Assembly: GCF_002027705.1 (NCBI RefSeq)
Contig: NZ_MBTG01000014.1
Span: forward strand, 124,001 to 188,000
Direction: 5' to 3'
Length of the DNA: 64,000 nucleotides
From: Paenibacillus ferrarius
GTDB taxonomy: Bacteria; Bacillota; Bacilli; Paenibacillales; NBRC-103111
Both the position numbers and the translations under genes were made by a program. Below the pieces are notes generated by a model. It was not told where the DNA came from and did not search any database. It saw only the letters and a program-made list of their open reading frames with translations. Positions 8,501-17,952 of the stretch are shown here, piece by piece (within the stretch, counting starts at the first letter, position 1; each line of letters opens with the position of its first letter).

Positions 8501-11500
8501 CGGGGGTTGGACGAATTGTGCTGCGGATGGCGGTAATTGCAGCTTTGTGGGGACGAAAGAAGTGAGATACTGGGGAATAGGCACTCCTGCTATACCAGCT
8601 AATTATGGCTTTAGCTCTCAAATCATTACGAGTTATACACCGTGTTCCATTGCGGCTTTCGGCAGTATCGATCCAGCACCTGGAACGTCCAAAAAATGTT
8701 ACTACCGTGACGTACAGCTGGATAGTGCAGTAAAGACCGTCGTTAGCGGGATCAATAATAAAGTGAAGATGACATTTAATACGTATGCCATACAGGCTGG
8801 CACTTTAGAGGAATTGAAGAGCAAGATTACAGTTAAACGAACAGGTGAAGCCGCCTATAAAGCGTTAGGTGCAGAAGATACAGTAACAAACCCAACATCT
8901 ACGGCTATGTTAAGTACGCTTGAGTTTATTTTTAAAGATCCGTTAGTCGGTTCAGACAATGTGATACAAATCGCTTCGGGAACCTTTAAGGATAGCAATG
9001 GCCAACCCATCGACATACCAGTGACGTCACCTCTCACTTTGTTACCCGCGGCGCCAGACGGCAGCTTGGGTTGGACATATTGTGCGGAGGAAGGCAAATT
9101 TTGTATCTTTACCGGTAAGAAAGAAGTGAGATATTGGGGAATAGGTACACCTGCTGTACCCGCTAATTACGCTTTTAGATCCCTAGTTATTACGGATGCT
9201 ACAGCCTGTTCAAAGGCTGCTTTCGGTAATGTTGATCCTGCATTTGGCACGACGAAAAGGTGTTTTTACCGTGATATACAGCTTGATAATAACGTAAAGA
9301 CAGTGGTAAGCGGACTCAATACCAAAGTTACTTTTACATTTAATACGTATGCCATTCAGGCTGGATCTTTAGCAGATTTGAAGAGTAAAATTACGGTTAA
9401 AAAAACAGGCGCCTCGACCTATTCAGCGCTAGGTACTGAAGATACGGTTGCTAATCTAACATCGACAGCTGACTCGAGTACGCTTGAAATTAACTTCAAG
9501 GATACGTTAGTTGGTTCCGGCAATACCCTGCAGATAGCGCCTGGCGCGTTCAAGGATAGCAATGGCTTGTCAATTAACATCATGATTACATCCTCTTTAA
9601 CATTGCTGCCCACTGCACCAGATGGTAACTTTGTTTGGACAGATTGTGCAGCAGAGAACGGGAATTGTCTATTTTCAGGGACGAAAGAAGTGAGATACTG
9701 GGGAATCGGCGCACCTGCTGTACCAGCTAATTATGGCTATTTGTCTAAAGTCGTTACCAGTGGTATTGGATGTAGTGGGGATGCGTTCGGTGGTATGGAT
9801 CCTGCGCCAAACACGTACAAGAGGTGTTACTACCGAGCAGTACAGCTGGATAGTGCAGTCAATTCAATCGTAGGCAGAAGCCATAATAAAGTGACGTTTG
9901 ACTTTCATATGTATGCCGTCCAGGCAGGCACTTTAGATGCGTTGAAGAGTAAGATTACGGTTAAAAGAGCAGGCCAGGCAGCCTACACAGCGCTAGGTGC
10001 AGAGGATACAGTTGAGATCCTATCATCTACGGCTAACACGAGTACACTTGAAATTAACTTTAAGGATGCCTTGGTTGGATCGGGCAACACCTTACAGATT
10101 GCTGCTGGGGCATTCAAGGACAGCGATGGCCAGCCCATCAACATATCGATCACCTCCCCTTTAACAATGCCGTTGGAAGTAAATGCGGTAGCTGCTACTG
10201 ATACTGTTATTACGGGGACAGCTGAAGCTGGCTCCAGGGTAACGGTAAGTGCAGGTGCAGGCCTATTGGGAACAGCTGTCGTGACAGATGGTACGTTCTC
10301 CATACCAATTGCCGTTCAAACTGTAGGTAAGGTGCTTACGATAATCGCCAAGCATGCAGCAAACAATGCCAGCTTAACAGCGACTGTAACGGTAACAGCC
10401 GATGTAACAGCACCAACAGCACCTTTAGTGAACACAGTGAATATGGAAGATACTTTCGTAACAGGTTCAGCAGAGCCTGGTTCCACGGTAAGGGTGAAAA
10501 CAGGGACAAGTTTACTTGGAACTAGCCTAGCAGCAGCAAGTGGAGCTTACTCCGTGCCGATTGCAGCTCAAGCAGCAGGCACGCAGCTTACGATTACGGC
10601 AACGGATGCAGGGTTGAACGAAAGTTTACCAACTCGTTTAGTCGTAGAGCAGACGGATACACAAGCGGTAACCGCTGCAACTCAGGCGCTGGCCATTACG
10701 TATGGCGACAGCGATGGGGCAGCGAGTGTAACGCAAACTGTAGGCTTGCCAGCAACAGGAATTAACGGAACGACAGTTATGTGGGCATCCAACCATACAG
10801 CAATTAACGCCACGACGGGTAGGGTAACACGTCCTTCACATACAGCGGGCAATACGACGGTAACGTTAACTGCGACGATCAGCAAGGGCGCAGCAAGCGA
10901 GAGTAAAGCATTCACGCTGATTGTAACTGCGGAAACAGCAAGCAATAACTCAGATTTGAGCAGCTTGCGTGTTAGCAGTGGAGCATGGAACGAAACGTTA
11001 GACGTGGCAGTAACGAGCTATATGCTGAGTGTACCGAATAGTATCGCTAGTCTAAAGGTTTCGCCAACGACGACAGATGGGATGGCGAGTGTGAAAGTAA
11101 ACGGAGCGATCGTTGCAAGTGGAGAGTTGAGCGCAGCAATTCCTTTGGATGTAGGTACGAATACCATTATCGTAAACGTAACCGCACTGGATGGCACGAC
11201 CATGAGAACCTACATGATCCATGTCACAAGGATCAGCAACGAAGCCTTGCTATCGGGTCTGACTGTTGCTCAAGGCGCATTAACGTTTGAGCCGTCTGAA
11301 CTTGTTTATCGTGTAGATGTGGCGAGCACGGTTACAAGTCTTCTTTGGACCGTTACCAAAGCGAATCCCAACCAAACACTGACGGTTACGGGTGTGACTT
11401 ACCATTCTACTTCTGTAACGGGCAATGTATACGCCTATACCGTACCTAGCTTAAATGCGGGAGCTAATGTGATCAACATCCAGGTAACATCGGAAGATGG

Positions 11501-12587
11501 TTTGGCGACGAATACGTATCAATTGACAGTGAACCGCGCACCGGTTGTGACACGTGATGACAGCGCACCAGTTGATGTCTCAGGTGACAGCTATACAACG
11601 CCGCCAATTCACACGACTGTTACCTCTACAGATGGAATTTTGACATTGGCGATTGGTCAATCGGGCGAAGTTAGTTTGAACCAAGAGGTTATGATCTCGA
11701 TCCCAGCGGATGCTTCAGCCAAAGAACTCAAGATTACGATTGACAAAGTATTGAATACGCAACAGCTAGTCACGGATAAAGAAGTTCTAGCGAGCCCGAT
11801 CTTCGAAATTTTGAAAAACTATACGGAGAATTTCAGTAAACCGATTATGCTGACCTTCACTTTCGACAAGGCTAGTTTGCGAGGCCGCCAAACAGCAGCC
11901 GTATTTTATTTTGACGAAGTCCATAAGGTGTGGGTGGAGGTTCCTGGAGGTACGATCAATGGGAATCAAATCACCGTAACTGTGAACCATTTTACGAAAT
12001 ATGCGGTATTTGCAGTAGGCCAAGCGGCTGTTGCAGCAACGAATTTTAATGATATAGCTGGACACTGGGGAGAGGCAGGGATTAAGCAAGCAGTGGAAGA
12101 TGGCATCGTTTCGGGTTATCCGGATGGTACGTTCAAGCCGAATCGTATTGTGACGCGTGCGGAATTTGCTGTCATGCTGATGAACACGCTGAAGCCGCAA
12201 GGGGAAGGCGCGAAGCTGAATTTCACAGATGGCGCGGATATAGGGGCATGGGCACAGATGGCCATCTCGCTCGCAGTGCGAGAAGGGTGGATGAATGGCT
12301 ATGACGATGGCAGCTTCCGTCCGAACGCTGAGATTACGCGGGCAGAGATGGCCGTGGTGATCGCAGGCGCTCTAGGTAAGCCAGTCGGTGCGAATGCAGC
12401 AGCTCATTTTGCTGATGATACAGCCATTCCATTATGGGCAAAAAGCAGCGTTGCTGCCGTACAGCAAGCGGGCATCATGCAAGGCAAGGATGCTGGGCAA
12501 TTCGCGCCGCAAGATCGGGCAACAAGAGCCGAGGCTGTGACGGTTCTGCTAAAGGTTAAGTCACAGAGGAGCAACGGAAGTCAATAA
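5586..12587 (+). CDS. Giant SLH-anchored surface protein with eight Cys-containing repeats
   Basis: From the ATG at 5586 (after GAGGAGTG) it has 2333 residues; an earlier in-frame ATG at 5490 lies against the terminator and would bury the signal peptide. Order: signal peptide (1-36, ending PALANG); eight tandem units of about 186 residues (roughly 40-1528); two bacterial Ig-like domains with TGTAEAGS/TGSAEPGS motifs; an Ig-like domain with ITYGDSDGAASVTQ; two cadherin-like beta-sandwich domains (SLSVSSG/YxVxV type); a ZU5-like region; three SLH domains from about 2153 to the end. Each repeat begins GWTxCAxEGGxCxF and contains GTKEVRYWGIG and KRCYYRDVQLD, giving four Cys per unit. The SLH domains should bind pyruvylated wall polysaccharide. 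An adhesive or glycan-binding role is inferred. No catalytic motif was seen. Confidence 0.85.
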   Translation: MITRVLLKRFTIRLLLGLMLVSSMPFSSLLTLPALANGPVGSDGWTQCAAEGGACTFSGTKEVRFWGIGTPAIPANYSFTSQLLTGGTLCTIAAFGYSDPAPGTSKRCYYRDVQLDSKVMSMASDNDKKVTFTFHVYAIQAGTLDDLKSKITVKKTGETAYSALGTQDTVANPTSTATLSTVEINFKDALVGSENTIQIAPGAFQDSNGDPIEISVTSSVVGEAPDGSLGWTNCSALYGFCNFTGTKEVRLWGTGAPAIPADYDFVARIVTDSAYCAVSAFGGIDPAFGTVKRCYYRDVQLDSAVTTTVSGPNNKATLTFHTFAKQTGTLDDLKRKITVKKTGEAAYTALGAEDTVANLTSTAASSTLVIKFKDTLVGPENTVQIAPGAFKDSNGQPINLPVTVSITSLPTGPDGSPGWTYCSDEGGNCSFRGTKEVRLWGIGPNYGFITHIFRDITDSPRCQTYFIGNYDPAPGSPKRCYYRDVQLDSAMTTIVSGLNNKGTFTFNMYAIQAGTTEDLKRKIMIKRTGDSAYSALGAEDTVANPTSTAISSTLEINFKDPLVGSGNAIKIAPEAFKDTNGELIDLMLSTVLKEPLAIDAAPDGSLGWTFCAVENGNCSFTGRKEVRFWAIDQPNKFQSIISTNDTACTLASFGNRDPASESAKRCYYRDVQLDNNVMTVISGSNTKLKVTFNTYAIQAGTLEDFKSKISIKKTGDSAYTALDTEDTVANVTSTAASSTFEINLKNALVGAENAIQIGSNAFKDSNGQLIDIAVNSNVVGVIPDGSPGWTYCAADGENCSFAGLKEVRYWGIGTPAPNYGYRSKVITGGTACTMAAFGNNDPAYGTVKACYYRDVQLDYNVSTVVSGRNNKVTFTFTTYAIQAGTLEELKNHITVKKTGDTIFAALSPEDVVANKVSTATSSTLEITFKDTLVGSGNTIQIAPGAFKDSNGHLIDIAITSSLTLLGLGPDGSGGWTNCAADGGNCSFVGTKEVRYWGIGTPAIPANYGFSSQIITSYTPCSIAAFGSIDPAPGTSKKCYYRDVQLDSAVKTVVSGINNKVKMTFNTYAIQAGTLEELKSKITVKRTGEAAYKALGAEDTVTNPTSTAMLSTLEFIFKDPLVGSDNVIQIASGTFKDSNGQPIDIPVTSPLTLLPAAPDGSLGWTYCAEEGKFCIFTGKKEVRYWGIGTPAVPANYAFRSLVITDATACSKAAFGNVDPAFGTTKRCFYRDIQLDNNVKTVVSGLNTKVTFTFNTYAIQAGSLADLKSKITVKKTGASTYSALGTEDTVANLTSTADSSTLEINFKDTLVGSGNTLQIAPGAFKDSNGLSINIMITSSLTLLPTAPDGNFVWTDCAAENGNCLFSGTKEVRYWGIGAPAVPANYGYLSKVVTSGIGCSGDAFGGMDPAPNTYKRCYYRAVQLDSAVNSIVGRSHNKVTFDFHMYAVQAGTLDALKSKITVKRAGQAAYTALGAEDTVEILSSTANTSTLEINFKDALVGSGNTLQIAAGAFKDSDGQPINISITSPLTMPLEVNAVAATDTVITGTAEAGSRVTVSAGAGLLGTAVVTDGTFSIPIAVQTVGKVLTIIAKHAANNASLTATVTVTADVTAPTAPLVNTVNMEDTFVTGSAEPGSTVRVKTGTSLLGTSLAAASGAYSVPIAAQAAGTQLTITATDAGLNESLPTRLVVEQTDTQAVTAATQALAITYGDSDGAASVTQTVGLPATGINGTTVMWASNHTAINATTGRVTRPSHTAGNTTVTLTATISKGAASESKAFTLIVTAETASNNSDLSSLRVSSGAWNETLDVAVTSYMLSVPNSIASLKVSPTTTDGMASVKVNGAIVASGELSAAIPLDVGTNTIIVNVTALDGTTMRTYMIHVTRISNEALLSGLTVAQGALTFEPSELVYRVDVASTVTSLLWTVTKANPNQTLTVTGVTYHSTSVTGNVYAYTVPSLNAGANVINIQVTSEDGLATNTYQLTVNRAPVVTRDDSAPVDVSGDSYTTPPIHTTVTSTDGILTLAIGQSGEVSLNQEVMISIPADASAKELKITIDKVLNTQQLVTDKEVLASPIFEILKNYTENFSKPIMLTFTFDKASLRGRQTAAVFYFDEVHKVWVEVPGGTINGNQITVTVNHFTKYAVFAVGQAAVAATNFNDIAGHWGEAGIKQAVEDGIVSGYPDGTFKPNRIVTRAEFAVMLMNTLKPQGEGAKLNFTDGADIGAWAQMAISLAVREGWMNGYDDGSFRPNAEITRAEMAVVIAGALGKPVGANAAAHFADDTAIPLWAKSSVAAVQQAGIMQGKDAGQFAPQDRATRAEAVTVLLKVKSQRSNGSQ
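5700..10170 (+). repeat. Eight tandem ~560-bp coding repeats
   Basis: Units begin near 5700, 6258, 6820, 7385, 7928, 8487, 9050 and 9618. Each encodes a PDGSxGWT...C...C front module, a KRCYYRDVQLD strand, a FNTYAIQAGTLEDLKSKI middle, and an LVGSGNTIQIAPGAFKDSNG tail. Sequence between units is diverged but clearly homologous, so the array is old enough to have drifted while conserving every cysteine. Confidence 0.9.
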
Positions 12588-12599
12588 ATGTTGGATAAG

Positions 12600-12653
12600 A
12601 GACTGTTCCAAAAAGTAGCTAGATCTACTTAAGGGGCAGTCTTCTTTTTCCAT
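12600..12653 (+). terminator. Terminator of the giant surface protein gene
   Basis: AGACTGTTCC (12600-12609) pairs with GGGGCAGTCT (12633-12642) using two G-U pairs, with a second hairpin (AAGTAG/CTACTT) inside, followed by TCTTTTT. It begins 12 bases after the stop codon. Confidence 0.65.
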
Positions 12654-12672
12654 TCCATTCAATATCCGAGAA

Positions 12673-13884
12673 TCATATTAGTCCAATGAGTATTCCACCT
12701 ACAATACCGGCTATGACAACGACCCACGGCGGTAATTTCCAGAAGATCAGCATGATAAACAGAATCGAAGCTAGCGCAAAATCAGCTGGTTTCACAATCG
12801 CTGTCGTCCACAGTGGATTGTACAGCGCGGCTAACAGGATACCGACCACTGCGGTGTTTATGCCAATTAATGAACCCTGTACATGCGAGCTTTTACGAAG
12901 GGAGTTCCAGAATGGAAGGGCCCCGACTATGAGCAAAAAGGCGGGCAAAAAGATAGCTAATGTGGCGACAATAGAACCAGATATGCCCTTTGCCATTGCT
13001 CCTAAATATGCTGCAAAAGTAAATAGTGGCCCAGGTACTGCCTGGGTCGCACCATAACCAGCAAGGAAATCTTCTCTGCTGATCAAGCCCGTGGGTACCA
13101 CTTCCCGTTCTATAAGCGGCAAAACGACATGACCTCCGCCAAATACAAGGGAACCCGACCGGTAAAAGCTATCGAAAAACGAAACCCATCCAGTTGTATC
13201 CACCTGATGAAGCAGCGGCAGCGCAAGCAATAGTGCAAAAAATAGGATCAAACAAAAAATAGCGAATGTGCGACTGATAGCCACCGGAAGAATCGGAGCT
13301 TCTGGAACTTTCGCTTTCCGGTACATCCAAAATCCGAGTAAACCAGCTGCTACAATAAGGAGTATTTGGCTTAATGCTGTTTGCCACAGTAAGGTAATGG
13401 AAGTCGCGATGATTGCAATGGTCGCTCGTGTTTTATCTGGAATAAGTTTTTGCCCCATACCTAGAATAGCTTGAGCAACAATGGCCACGGCGACAATATT
13501 CAATCCATGAATCCATCCAGTGCTGCTAATATCGAACCCCTTCAACAATAAGGCGAACAGTACCAGCACAATAACCGAAGGAAGCGTAAAACCAAGCCAA
13601 GCTATTAGACCACCAAGCAAGCCAGCTCGAATAACGCCAATGCCGATTCCGACCTGACTACTCGTTGGACCAGGAAGAAATTGGCAAAGGGCTACGAGAT
13701 CGACATAGCTTCGTTCATCCATCCACTGACGTTTGCGAATGTATTCGTTATGAAAATAGCCTAGATGAGCTATTGGACCTCCGAAAGAAGTAAGTCCTAA
13801 TTTTGTCGATACAACTAAAACTTCCAAAAGAGCTCGTAATTTACTTTTGGGCAGACCATGTGTAATGGCATGAAGTGTTTCCAT
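12673..13884 (-). CDS. chrA: ChrA-type chromate transporter, two-domain form
   Basis: An integral membrane protein of 403 residues from the ATG at 13884, chosen because GGAG sits 8 bases upstream; further upstream in-frame starts lack a site. It has the two homologous halves of long ChrA proteins. The first half holds SFGGPIAHLGYFHNEYIRKRQW and QFLPGPTSSQVGIGIG. The second half holds VFGGGHVVLPLIEREVV and ATQAVPGPLFTFAAYLGA. The family exports chromate by proton-coupled transport. The gene is alone and convergent with the surface protein. No chrB or other chromate gene is adjacent, so the physiological substrate is not certain. Confidence 0.9.
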   Translation of the reverse strand: METLHAITHGLPKSKLRALLEVLVVSTKLGLTSFGGPIAHLGYFHNEYIRKRQWMDERSYVDLVALCQFLPGPTSSQVGIGIGVIRAGLLGGLIAWLGFTLPSVIVLVLFALLLKGFDISSTGWIHGLNIVAVAIVAQAILGMGQKLIPDKTRATIAIIATSITLLWQTALSQILLIVAAGLLGFWMYRKAKVPEAPILPVAISRTFAIFCLILFFALLLALPLLHQVDTTGWVSFFDSFYRSGSLVFGGGHVVLPLIEREVVPTGLISREDFLAGYGATQAVPGPLFTFAAYLGAMAKGISGSIVATLAIFLPAFLLIVGALPFWNSLRKSSHVQGSLIGINTAVVGILLAALYNPLWTTAIVKPADFALASILFIMLIFWKLPPWVVVIAGIVGGILIGLI

Positions 13885-13965
13885 AGCATTTTCTCCAATT
13901 TGTTGATTTTCAATATATGTGAAGTTTAACAGTGAATTTTCACAGTCAGAGCCTTGAGCAATCAA

Positions 13966-14201
13966 TATCGGTTATCTTTTATTATTGTAAGATATAAAAT
14001 GTTAATTTTTTATGTTCTTTTATGATAAGAATTTCCCAAGTTTTAAATATAAAATTATTACCAAAATAATTTATAAAATTACATTTTATTAAAAATTCAT
14101 GAGCGTATAATCCTTTACATGAGATCTCTTTATATGATTTATGCTCAAATTATTTCGTAGGAGGTTATTTTGTTAAAAATAGTAAGAGAGGGACGATACA
14201 A
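13966..14201 (+). promoter_or_regulatory. AT-rich divergent promoter region of the first importer
   Basis: The 14030-14160 stretch is very AT-rich. TATAAT at 14106-14111 is a consensus -10 box with no good -35 at 17 bases, as expected for an activator-dependent promoter. GAGATCTC (14120-14127) is a short palindrome downstream of it. The leader to the ATG at 14202 would be about 85 bases. Regulation by the YesN-like protein encoded at 19990 is an inference from context. Confidence 0.4.
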
Positions 14202-15152
14202 ATGAAAGCGGTTGTAGAAAACTATAGAGAGAATATCAAAATCAAGAAAAAGAACAGTATGCTGCATAGCTTAAAAAGAGATTCACTCTTATATCTACTC
14301 TTACTGTTGCCAATGGCGTATATCCTCGTATTTCGATATGCACCCATCTATGGCGTGTTGATGGCCTTTCAGGATTATAACATTTTCGAGGGAATTAGCG
14401 GCAGTGAGTGGGTTGGGCTTGATGTCTTCAAATTCATTTTCCAACAAAATAGTTTTTACCGTGCGCTTACCAATACGCTTGTGTTGAACCTTCTGGATTT
14501 GGTAGCGGGGTTCCCTGCACCGATCATCCTGGCTATATTGTTGAGTGAAATCCGGTATGTCCGATTTAAAAAAGTGACCCAAACCATTCTCTATTTACCG
14601 CACTTCTTATCCTGGATCATTATTGGCGGTATGGTATATCTGCTATTTTCATCAGGTGGGATGGCGAATACGGTCCTATCCAGCATCGGGATTGGCAAGA
14701 TTGAGTTTCTTTCTCAAAAAACAAATTGGTTGATCATGTATATAGCTATTGGGATATGGCAAAGTGTTGGATGGGGTACCATTATCTATTTGGCTTCCAT
14801 CATAGGAATTAATAAGGAATTATATGAGGCGGCAGATATCGATGGATGCAGCAGGCTTCGTAAAATATGGCACATTACTTTGCCTGGGATTAAGCCTACG
14901 ATTATTATTTTGCTAATTTTACAAATCGGCAGGATGCTCTCGATCGGGTTTGATCGGCCATTCGTGATGGGGAATTCACTGGTCAGCGAGTACTCCGATG
15001 TCATCAGTACCTATGTGTATCGGATTGGAATTGGATCTGGCGATTTTTCGCAGGCAACAGCCGTTGGACTGTTTCAATCGGTTGTAGGGTTAATCTTTTT
15101 GGTGGCAGCCAATTACATTGCCAAAAGAATTGGTGAGCAGGGAATCTGGTAA
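14202..15152 (+). CDS. Sugar ABC importer permease, LplB/YteP type
   Basis: A 316-residue inner-membrane component of a CUT1-type carbohydrate importer. ATG at 14202 follows GAGAGGGAC. The N-terminus has a basic stretch and a first membrane helix, then YAPIYGVLMAFQDYNIFEGI, a signature of the LplB subgroup. The EAA loop that contacts the ATPase reads YEAADIDGCSRLRKIWHITLPGI. It pairs with the next permease and with the lipoprotein encoded at 16165. No ATPase gene is present; in this subgroup a shared MsmX-like ATPase normally serves many importers. Confidence 0.9.
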   Translation: MKAVVENYRENIKIKKKNSMLHSLKRDSLLYLLLLLPMAYILVFRYAPIYGVLMAFQDYNIFEGISGSEWVGLDVFKFIFQQNSFYRALTNTLVLNLLDLVAGFPAPIILAILLSEIRYVRFKKVTQTILYLPHFLSWIIIGGMVYLLFSSGGMANTVLSSIGIGKIEFLSQKTNWLIMYIAIGIWQSVGWGTIIYLASIIGINKELYEAADIDGCSRLRKIWHITLPGIKPTIIILLILQIGRMLSIGFDRPFVMGNSLVSEYSDVISTYVYRIGIGSGDFSQATAVGLFQSVVGLIFLVAANYIAKRIGEQGIW

Positions 15153-15164
15153 GGAGTGAGTTTG

Positions 15165-16037
15165 TTGAGTAGAAAAAAAAGAGTCAATTTCACGGATATA
15201 AGTATTGTTTTATTCATATCAGCTGTATCAATTACTTGTTTAATTCCATTTTTATATATGATATCGCTTTCTTTTAGCTCGAATGAGGCAATTATTTCTC
15301 AGAAGGTCACACTTTGGCCGGTAGGCTTCACCCTTGAAACATACAAAACGATTCTAAGCGATGTTGAAATGATTTATACACTTGGGTACACGATTGTGCT
15401 GACCATTGTCTATACACTAGTTTGTATGTTTTTAACGATTTGTGCAGCGTATCCACTTACCAAGCAAAGGTTAAAGGGAAGAAGCTTTATTTTAACAGTT
15501 CTGGTATTTACTATGTATTTTAGTGGAGGTTTAATACCTAGCTATATGCTTGTCAAAAATTTGGATTTGATGAATTCGATGTGGAGCTTAATATTGCCAG
15601 GCGCTATGAGTGTTTTCAATTTAATCATTCTAAAAACCTTTTTTGCATCACTTCCAGAAAGCTTGGAAGAATCGGCCTCAATTGACGGTTGTAATGAACT
15701 TGGGATTCTCGTACGAATTGTTCTTCCGTTATCTTTGCCTTCTATAGCAACGTTAAGCCTCTTTTACGCGGTGGACAGATGGAACGGTTTTCAGGATGCG
15801 CTTTTTTATATCACAAATAAGAATCTGTATCCGATGCAATTAAAGCTGTACCAAATCATCACGGCGAACCAACAGCTAGATGCCCAGCAAGGTGAAGGCA
15901 GTGTTGGGGCTTATATTGTTCCTGAGTCATTGAAAGCAGCAAGTGTTATGTTTGCAACCATTCCAATCTTAGTTGTTTACCCGAAACTTCAAAAATATTT
16001 CGTGGATGGCGTCATGACGGGGGCAATTAAGGGATAA
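15165..16037 (+). CDS. Sugar ABC importer permease, YtcP type
   Basis: The second permease, about 290 residues. I choose TTG at 15165, which is 8 bases after AAGGAG (15151-15156); the GTG at 15156 overlaps that site. Six membrane helices are expected. The EAA loop reads LEESASIDGCNELGILVRIVLPLSLP. The C-terminus PKLQKYFVDGVMTGAIKG is diagnostic for the subgroup. It begins 12 bases after the first permease, so the two are translated from one mRNA. Confidence 0.9.
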   Translation: MSRKKRVNFTDISIVLFISAVSITCLIPFLYMISLSFSSNEAIISQKVTLWPVGFTLETYKTILSDVEMIYTLGYTIVLTIVYTLVCMFLTICAAYPLTKQRLKGRSFILTVLVFTMYFSGGLIPSYMLVKNLDLMNSMWSLILPGAMSVFNLIILKTFFASLPESLEESASIDGCNELGILVRIVLPLSLPSIATLSLFYAVDRWNGFQDALFYITNKNLYPMQLKLYQIITANQQLDAQQGEGSVGAYIVPESLKAASVMFATIPILVVYPKLQKYFVDGVMTGAIKG

Positions 16038-16164
16038 TAGGGCAGATTGAAGGGTGGTGGTTTTTGAACCAATTAGGTAGGATGGATAGGAATGTTCTCG
16101 ATTGTATGCGCACTGCGGAAAAGTCGGATTTTTTGTTAAAAATGATAAAGGAGAGGTCACAAAA

Positions 16165-17754
16165 ATGAAAATTAAAAAAATGGTGGCTTTACTACCGGTT
16201 TCGACACTATTAATAAGTGTTTTGGCAGGATGTGGAAGCGACAGTAATAAAGTAAGCCAATCGGCATCACCAGCAGCTTCAACTGCAGCTGCAACACCAT
16301 CAGGTCCTCCGGTTACACTAACGGTTGAAGTATTTGACAGAGGCGTACAGGGACAGCCAGATCTGAACAATAATACGTGGACTAGGTATATCAATGATAA
16401 TTTTGGTAAACAGAACAATGCAATTGTGAAATTTATTACGGTACCTAGATCTCAAGAAATTGACAAGCTTAATGTATTGATGGCAGCAGGTGAGGCACCC
16501 GATATCTCATTTACTTATGACAGCCCAACCGTATCCAGATACGCTAAAGTGAATGGTATTGTTCAATTGAATGATTTATTGGCTAAGCATGGCAAAGAAT
16601 TAACGAATTATTTGGGTAAGACCGTTCTTTCTTATGGACTGTTTGGTGGAAAACAGATGGCAATTCCCGCGAAAAGAACTTCACTGGCCTGGATTGGTAT
16701 GTTTATCAGAAAGGATTGGCTCGATAAATTAGACATGCCTGTTCCTACGACGAGGGATGAATTATATAATGCTTTAGTTGCATTCCGAGATAAAAATCCG
16801 GGAGGCGTGAGTGGCGTTATTCCGTGGGGATTAGCCGCAACTGGTTTTAATTATAACTACGGAAATTTAGGTGAATCTTTCTGGGGGAAACAGTCGGAGG
16901 AAGAATTTGTTACAGCTCCGTACAGCTGGCTAAGACCTGGAAACAAGGATGCGCTGAAGTTTCTGAACAAGCTCTACAATGAAAAATTAATTAGCCCTGA
17001 TTTTGCTTTAGACAAAACAGCCAAGCAAGCGGATGCTGATCTAACAAACGGAAAAATCGGATTTTTCAGTGCAAACTGGGATTATCCGTTAAGACAAAAT
17101 ATCAGTCAGCCATTAAAAGCAAATGTGCCTACCGCAAACTATGTACCCGTTGACATTTTTCAGAATTACGAAGGCAAATATAAGAAAATCGCATATAACG
17201 AAAATGGCGTCAATGTCATTATTCCGAAGACCAGTAAAAATGCAGAGCTGGCTATTAAATACTTAAATTGGATGTCCGACCCGAAAAATTTATTTTTCCT
17301 TCAATATGGTCAAGAAGGAATTAACCACAAGATGGTGAATGGGATTCCGCAGGTTATTAATCAAACAGGGGACAATATGCAACCGAGTTATCTAAATCTT
17401 GATTATACATTGGTTGTAAATGGTGTGGAGCTTGGCGACCCTCAGAAAAATATTAAGGCTTTAGCTGCATCGGCTCCTGGACTTGAAGATGTTGCAGAAA
17501 AATCATACAAAATCAATACAACGGATACGTACACCAGTTTCTTCTTTGATACGCCAAATGAGTCCAATATTAAGTTTGGCAAAACACTAGGGGATATGAA
17601 CAAATTAATGACGGATAAACTGATTGTCTGTAAGCCTTCAGAATTTGATGCTTTGTATGATAAGTTGGTTGCAGAATACCTGGCAGCAGGCGGGCAGGCT
17701 GTTACGGATGAAAATGTGAAAATCTACAAGGCAATGCAAGCAAATAAGAAGTAA
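16165..17754 (+). CDS. Extracellular solute-binding lipoprotein of the first importer
   Basis: A 529-residue lipoprotein. The ATG at 16165 follows AAGGAGAGG. The lipobox LAGC places the lipidated cysteine at residue 23, followed by a Ser/Ala-rich tether. The body has family 1-type binding protein features, such as KLNVLMAAGEAPDISFTYD near the N-terminus and MSDPKNLFFLQYGQEG in the second lobe. At over 500 residues it belongs to the long LipO-like group that binds oligosaccharides or large sugars. The downstream GH43 enzyme suggests a xylo- or arabino-oligosaccharide ligand; this is inference. Confidence 0.88.
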   Translation: MKIKKMVALLPVSTLLISVLAGCGSDSNKVSQSASPAASTAAATPSGPPVTLTVEVFDRGVQGQPDLNNNTWTRYINDNFGKQNNAIVKFITVPRSQEIDKLNVLMAAGEAPDISFTYDSPTVSRYAKVNGIVQLNDLLAKHGKELTNYLGKTVLSYGLFGGKQMAIPAKRTSLAWIGMFIRKDWLDKLDMPVPTTRDELYNALVAFRDKNPGGVSGVIPWGLAATGFNYNYGNLGESFWGKQSEEEFVTAPYSWLRPGNKDALKFLNKLYNEKLISPDFALDKTAKQADADLTNGKIGFFSANWDYPLRQNISQPLKANVPTANYVPVDIFQNYEGKYKKIAYNENGVNVIIPKTSKNAELAIKYLNWMSDPKNLFFLQYGQEGINHKMVNGIPQVINQTGDNMQPSYLNLDYTLVVNGVELGDPQKNIKALAASAPGLEDVAEKSYKINTTDTYTSFFFDTPNESNIKFGKTLGDMNKLMTDKLIVCKPSEFDALYDKLVAEYLAAGGQAVTDENVKIYKAMQANKK

Positions 17755-17771
17755 TTCGAAGTACATTTACA

Positions 17772-17811
17772 AATCATATAAGCCGTTGTCCAATCATCGG
17801 CTTATATGATT
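17772..17811. terminator. Hairpin after the binding-protein gene
   Basis: AATCATATAAGCCG (17772-17785) is perfectly complementary to CGGCTTATATGATT (17798-17811) around 12 bases. No strong T tract follows, so it may protect the 3' end of the upstream mRNA or cause only partial termination before the GH43 gene. Confidence 0.6.
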
Positions 17812-17952
17812 ATCAATCATTGGGTTTATGATGAGAACTCCAACCACTTTGACAGCGCTTTCGCATAAACAACAATTTGAACAAATCTAGGCACGGGAGT
17901 TAAAGAGTTCAATAAGGAAAGTATATTGTCAGTCAAAAAAGGAGGTTGTCTC

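Noticed and set aside
12686..13057. Plus-strand open frame of 123 codons
   Set aside because: It is the antisense shadow of the ChrA gene; no ribosome binding site and no recognisable motifs.
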